This document shows, in pieces, positions 58,578-64,000 of a stretch of 64,000 nucleotides of DNA. The stretch is from Phycomyces blakesleeanus NRRL 1555(-) (lineage: Eukaryota; Mucoromycota; Mucoromycetes; Mucorales; Phycomycetaceae), in NCBI RefSeq assembly GCF_001638985.1, contig NW_017265138.1, positions 1,485,177-1,549,176 of the forward strand, written 5' to 3'. The notes under the pieces are model-generated. The model was not told the origin of the DNA and searched no databases. It was given only the letters and a program-made list of their open reading frames with translations. The translations under genes were made by a program, and so were the position numbers. The first letter of the stretch is position 1; each line of letters begins with the position of its first letter.

Positions 58578-61500
58578 ATGCGAGTGCTTGTCTCTTTATC
58601 CCTTCGTTGCTATATATATTCGCCTCACGTCTTTGTTAAGCCTCCTTTACAATTCGTTCGACCATTTTCTGCATTTAGAACCCTAATGTCTGCCGAATCT
58701 GCTGTACCCTCGCGCCAGCAACCTAAATGGCATTTACCTGCCAAAAAGGTTCAGCCTACTTTGCATCTTCAAAACTCTTTAACCAAGACAAAGGTGAATA
58801 GATATACGAATATATATATATATATATATAAAAGTCATTACCATGTAAAGTTAATGCTCCCTCGAATTTAACCTACCCATATTTTTCTTTTGTTCTCTCT
58901 CTCTCTTTTTTAGACCGAGTTTATCCCTAAGGATGGAAGACGTGTCACTTGGTACAATTGCGGCCCTACTGTCTACGATGCCTCTCACATGGGCCATGCT
59001 AGGTAAACCGATAATATATAGAGAACAAAAAGGAGGGAATGGCTATATAGGACTTTGCACAAGTAAAGGAAACTTTGTACTAATACTATCTTGTAGAACT
59101 TATCTTACTATGGATATCATTCGTCGTATTCTTGAAGACTACTTTAAGTATGATGTATTATTCGTCCAAAACATTACTGATATCGACGACAAGGTACACA
59201 AACACACAAGATATATATATATATATATAAATCTAAATATCTTTATTGATCTAATTAGATCATTCTCCGTGCTCGTCAAGACTATTTGTTTAAAAACCAC
59301 AAGGCAAACACTAAAGAGCTTGATCTCGCTTTGATCAACCAAGTCGAGAAAGCCAGAAAGGAATTTATCGATTCCAAACTTGCCAAGATCGAAGGTGCCG
59401 TTGCTCTTGCTACCCAGGATTGGAACATGTTTGTTAAGAAGATGACTCCCGAAGAGATTGCCAAGGCTGTAGTAATTGATGAGAAATTCAAAATGTATTT
59501 GAGCGCTCTGGTGAGTAATTTCTTTTTAATGAATGGTTCATTTGTGTACAAATATATATTAATTTAATATAATATGTCTCCTGTATTTTACTTTATTAGC
59601 AAGTTTCGTTTGATGCTGTTCAGAAAGCTAAGCAGGCTTTGGAGAAGAAAGATACTTCCAAGCAGGCTGCAGATGAATTGTTGGAAGCCTCTCAATTTGT
59701 GTTGTCTCTTTACCTCGATAAAAGAGTATGTTTTCGAATCTCTTTATATATATATATGGATAAATTTGCATATATTTACCGAGTAACTGGATTAATATTT
59801 CTAGAAAGGAAACGAGGTCAATGATCCCAAGGTTTTCAGAGAACTTCCTGCCTATTGGGAAGATATGTTCTTTAAGGATTTGGATGCACTTAATGTATGT
59901 ATTTCTATGCTGCTGAAGCTGATCCAATCTGTAAATATACTCATTCATTTACTCTAATATGCATACTATTTCCTTTAGGTTCGTGCTCCAGATGTCCAAA
60001 CCCGTGTTAGTGAATACGTGCCTGAGATTGTGACCTATGTCGAGAAGATCATTTCCAACGGTTATGCTTATGCTGTAGACGGCTCTGTATACTTTGATAC
60101 TACCCGCTATGATGGTCATCACGGCCATCATTACGCCAAGTTGGAGCCCTGGTCAAAGGGTGATCAGGCTTTGATTGAGGATGGCGAGGGATCCTTAGGA
60201 AGCAAGTTACAAGGAAAAAAGAGTCCTAATGACTTTGCTCTCTGGAAGTCTTCTAAGCCCGGAGAGCCCGAATGGAACTCACCCTGGGGTTTGGGTAGAC
60301 CTGGATGGCACATTGAGTGTTCAGTAATGGCCAGGTAAAAAAAACGAAATCAAAACAAAAAAGTACCAACCAACCGACATGAACAACACATATATTAAGT
60401 AAATTATATTATTCTTAGTGCTGTATTGGGTGAAAACATGGATATCCATTCTGGTGGTATTGATCTCGCCTTCCCTCATCACGACAACGAACTTGCTCAG
60501 GCCGAAGCCTATTATGACTGCGGTCAGTGGGTCAACTACTTCTTGCATGCTGGTCATTTGCACGTAGAGGGCCAAAAGATGAGCAAGAGTTTGAAAAACT
60601 TCATTACCATTCAGGAAGCTCTCCAGACCTTCTCTGCTCGCCAACTTCGTCTTTTCTTCTTGCGTCACCAGTGGGATGCCAAGATGGACTTTAAGCAATC
60701 AAGCATGCAGGAAACTATCCAGATCGAAACCACCATCAAGAACTTCTTTGACAACACCAAGGCTATTATGAACCGTATTCGCAGCGATGGCTCCCGCGGT
60801 GCTGATGAACACGCCGATGGATCCATCACTCACCGCTACAGAGATGCCGAGAAGCGTTTATTGGAAGTGTAAGTACAAAGAAATGAACACACGCACACAC
60901 ATATATATAAGCATATTGTGTTGATACTTTTGCTCGGGGATAAATAGTTTACAGCAAAAGCAGGATGCTGTGCACGCTGCTTTGTGTGATTCATTCAACA
61001 CACCTACTGCTATGGAGGAGATTATGAACTTGATCAACGAGACCAACAAGTACATGGCTGGTGGTGCCAAATTGGTTAACCTTCACCTCTTGGGCAAGGT
61101 CGCCAAGTGGACTACCAACATGATGAAGGTATATGACTGTGTCATTTATTGAATTAATTCTTATATACATATATTTAACATATTGTGTTTGCCGTGCATT
61201 TTTTCTTTTTCTTTCTAGATTTTCGGTGTCGCAGAAAATGGTGCAGAGATCGGTTTCGGTGCGTCAGGCCAAGCTGGTGTCAGTGTAAGTTTTATTAGCA
61301 TAAAGCTTCTCTTTTGAGAATGCAAAAAATGTGTATTGATTTCTATACTTTAATTATTAGACAGAGGATGTGTTGATGCCTTACCTCCACGCCTTGTCTT
61401 CTTATCGTGACCAAGTCAGATCCTTGGCTCGCGACCAGGCTCCCCACAAGGAATTCTTGGATTTGTGCGATCGTCTACGTGATACTCAGATGGTTGATCT

Positions 61501-61957
61501 TGGTGTTGCCCTTGATGACCAAGATGGTAAGTATATAGAATCACGAATACTAAGACAAGAACAAAAATGGGATGGTCAAATTGAATTAATTGCTATTACA
61601 TCTTATGGATTACTTTACACAGACGGTACTGCATTAGTAAAACTTGTTCCCCGCGAGGAATTGATAAAGGCACGTGAAAAGAAGCTTGCTTTCTTGGCTG
61701 AGAAAGAGGCCAAGAAGGCTGCTGCTGCTGCGGAAAGAGAGAAGAAGAGACTTGAGCGCCTCGAGAAGGGCAAGGTGTCTCCTTTAGAGATGTTTAAGAA
61801 TTCGGAAGAATTCAAGACTTTTGACACTAACGGTATGCCTACACACTCCAAGGATGGCGAAGAGATTACAAAGAGTAGAAAGAAGAAGCTTCAGAAAGAA
61901 TGGGACATGCAAAAGAAATTGCATGATGAATACCTAAAAGAATTCCCCAGCAAATAA
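58578..61957 (+). CDS. CRS1: Cysteinyl-tRNA synthetase, probably cytosolic and mitochondrial
   Basis: This class I synthetase charges tRNA-Cys. Twelve exons give 807 residues: 58578-58793, 58914-59002, 59097-59193, 59259-59510, 59600-59725, 59805-59894, 59979-60334, 60419-60868, 60948-61128, 61219-61284, 61361-61526 and 61623-61957. The HIGH motif appears as HMGH near residue 97 after [12 protein letters not shown], and KMSKS lies near residue 462 in [12 protein letters not shown]. Zinc-site segments ([16 protein letters not shown]) are present. A eukaryote-type insertion occupies about residues 135-245, and the C-terminus is Lys/Glu-rich. Translation from the first ATG adds 36 residues rich in Arg, Ser, Phe and Pro, with no acidic residue, before the second in-frame ATG at 58686 (MSAESAVPS). 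The last intron (61527-61622) is 96 nt and stop-free. Confidence 0.95.
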
Positions 61958-63004
61958 TATAAAGATTCAAAAATATCTATAAAAAATAAAAATATATTCT
62001 TTACAAATGAAGTAGGCATTATATACATATATGTATTCTTTCTCTTAAATTGAGCAAATTTCATACTAAACCTGATAAAGGTTTATGTCTTTATGTCTTT
62101 AAGCTGTACACATATAATGATGTGATATACAGTAGCAACAACAGCAACAACAAAAAGAAAAAGAAAACTTTGTAATTTCATCCATATTTTGGTTTAAGAA
62201 TCGTACCACCTTTTTCTTCTTTTATTTTCTCTGTAAAGATTCTGTATATTCATTTCTGTACTTTTGTTATGATTATTAATATAATTGAATGATAAAGAGA
62301 ACTACAAAATAAGCGTAAAGGGATAATTGCAGGTATTATTCTGATAAGGATAATTGTAAAAAGAGAACATTGAAAGATGTTAATATTGCAATATATAAAA
62401 TAACAACAATAATAATAATAGTAGTAGTAAGCTTTTATGTGTGTATGGTGTGTATAGTGTGTTTGTGTGGTATTAAATAAGACAGAAATAATAAGATGTA
62501 GAGTATGCTTTTTTATAATAGACAATTTATATATGTAAAGCTAGAAAACCATAAGGCTTTATGGGATCTTCATATTTGTTAACTTCTAATTGCTTTAAAA
62601 TGTTATTTATATTATCTAAAAACACTCTACGGAGAAATATCTTCTATGCTTTTGCAAAAATACTTCTTAAACTAGATAAAGTCTCAATATTTAAACAGGG
62701 CACCAAATGTAAGGTTCTTTTCTTTTTTTCTTTTCTTTTCAGCCATTGACATTTGTTTTGGAGCTTCACATGCAGTTGTATAATGTATCATGTTATATAA
62801 GCGACTCTAAATTACCATGTATGAAATTGGGGTTTTCAATCCAAAAAATGTCCTCTTTTTAAAAATTGTCTATTATGAAAAAAGGTGTACCCTGAGAACA
62901 CAGGTGAAATAAATATGTGAGAAAAGATAAATGACATGAAAGTTAAGAATAAGTAACTAGGTACTGGAGATACCTGAATTAGGAACGAATTTCAGCAGGG
63001 ATAG

Positions 63005-63193
63005 GAACTTCAAAGTGAAATTCCCTTTAGAAACTCGGGTGATCCATTTATGGATCCTGAATACACAACGATACCAGACCAAGTCTGTCCTCATAGGCAC
63101 AATTTTGGGCAGGCACAGACGGTGGAGGCTGACGGGGAACAGTGGAGATTTTGGACAAAAAACCCAGGTCCGTACATGCGTTCAATATTTTGA
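63005..63193 (+). pseudogene. Coding-like exon relic of unknown gene
   Basis: An open frame of 62 codons follows a possible acceptor (GGGATAG) and ends at TGA. Its composition is clearly coding-like, with the segments PFRNSGDPFMDPEYTTIPDQ and FGQAQTVEADGEQWRFWTKN. It has no clear start codon context and no partner exon that I can see. I do not recognise the family; a fragment of a multicopy gene or transposon cargo is the likeliest explanation. Confidence 0.35.
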
Positions 63194-63642
63194 GGTTACT
63201 TGTTTACAAAACTACCTTGTTAAGTGTTACACATTTCGCCTTTTCCTTAAGTTTCTAACTCCAGAATATTCATAGAGAATGCCAAAAACGGGGGAAAGTA
63301 GCAGTGAGTCAAGTCAAGTGACTTGAGAGGCGAAGGATTTTTTTAAAGATATAACAAAGAAAGGGAATAATGATCGATGTAACTTTTATGAATTGATGTT
63401 AAAGAAATTATTTTCTAACCAAAAAAGAAAAGGACTGCTGAGAAAATGAATGGCAAATGGGTAGCCTAATTTCTGCACAGACTGGTACTTTCTATAACCA
63501 TAATGGAGGCTTTGAGAAGGCTAATGATTAAAACACAAAAGATTCAAAATTCTTCCATCCCCGAAAAAGCTTCAAATCATCATGCTGCCCTTTCCGTTAC
63601 TTAGCCGCCCCTAGGACCATATGTCATTTTGTAGATATCGCA

Positions 63643-63906
63643 TTAACTTTTTTTTTGTCTGATAACTCGGGTACGTTCCTCGTTATCTTCCACTGTGAAT
63701 TTCTTTTTAACAAAATCAAGACAATAGAAAAAGATAATAATAAAACAGCAGCCAGCCATACTATTATTATAGACAAATTTAATAGCACATCGTGGATTGG
63801 CTATATAGTTGAAGTATAAACTTAGTGGCAAGAAAATGAATATCGGTAGAAAGACAATCTTAAGAAAGAACACATTAAAGAGAGTTAGTAAATTATTTTG
63901 GGTCAT
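63643..63906 (-). CDS. Small putative membrane protein, 87 residues
   Basis: The frame starts at an ATG with A at the -3 position. It encodes two hydrophobic segments (about residues 10-32 and 50-66) and then a charged C-terminal tail (VKKKFTVEDNEERTRVIRQ). The tail looks coding, but the rest is AT-biased, and no homologous family comes to mind. It may be a small gene, the last exon of a larger one, or chance. Confidence 0.3.
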   Translation of the reverse strand: MTQNNLLTLFNVFFLKIVFLPIFIFLPLSLYFNYIANPRCAIKFVYNNSMAGCCFIIIFFYCLDFVKKKFTVEDNEERTRVIRQKKS

Positions 63907-64000
63907 TTTTACAGCTACACCACCACTTCAAAGTTGATTTTAATGAGCGATATCAAAAGAAATCCCGCCGTGCTATAGTAAACTGAATGAATGCCTCATT

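Larger units (their letters stand above)
61958..64000. other. Right-hand spacer with coding-like relics
   Basis: After the CysRS 3' end the sequence is AT-rich to about 62950. A GC-richer interval at 62960-63330 contains the relic at 63005-63193, and a small ORF lies at 63643-63906; both are listed separately. Nothing else is supportable. Confidence 0.5.

Overview
This window is from a fungal nuclear genome, most likely an early-diverging fungus of the Mucoromycota (Mucorales-like; the species cannot be named from the sequence). The genes carry many short GT-AG introns, the spacers are very AT-rich, and the protein set is eukaryotic: an Npl6/Rsc7-type remodeller subunit, Med19, Hrq1, DRG1/Rbg1 and an SMP-domain lipid transfer protein. 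No rRNA, tRNA or CRISPR array was recognised. Exon coordinates were worked out by hand from splice signals and reading-frame continuity; every multi-exon model listed closes in frame.

Layout. 1-3424 is AT-rich spacer. 3425-5984 (-) is a nine-exon amino acid permease. 8082-9291 (+) is porphobilinogen deaminase (HEM3) and 9741-12198 (+) is a mitochondrial-type lysyl-tRNA synthetase. 12.2-22.4 kb is an accessory region: a PIF/Harbinger-like transposase relic, a nuclear Myb/SANT-like acidic protein (14385-15584, -), a Glu-rich protein (18640-19867, -) and a broken Helitron-type PIF1 helicase (21222-22345, -). 23383-29934 (-) is HRQ1, in 18 exons. 31151-31417 (+) is a small orphan gene and 32115-33557 (-) is MED19.

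33644-38740 is the most unusual part. It is a 5.1-kb element with imperfect terminal inverted repeats, apparent TA target duplications, 973-bp inner inverted arms and a second inverted repeat around a 100-N assembly gap. It carries two head-to-head copies, one badly broken, of a gene with a PD-(D/E)XK nuclease-like signature.

The right part is mostly housekeeping: an NVJ2/TEX2-like SMP protein (40274-42976, +), threonine aldolase GLY1 (43790-45478, -), a 7-kb AT-rich desert with dispersed repeats and a 69-bp mini-transposon (52140-52208), the GTPase DRG1/RBG1 (52491-54547, -) divergent from an RSC7-PHD fusion protein (54758-58135, +), and cysteinyl-tRNA synthetase (58578-61957, +). The last 2 kb holds only relics and one small membrane ORF. 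The genes do not form a pathway. Recurring features are very short exons (8, 9 and 11 nt), paired in-frame start codons that suggest dual mitochondrial/cytosolic products (GLY1, CysRS), and repeated invasion of spacers by TIR-type elements.
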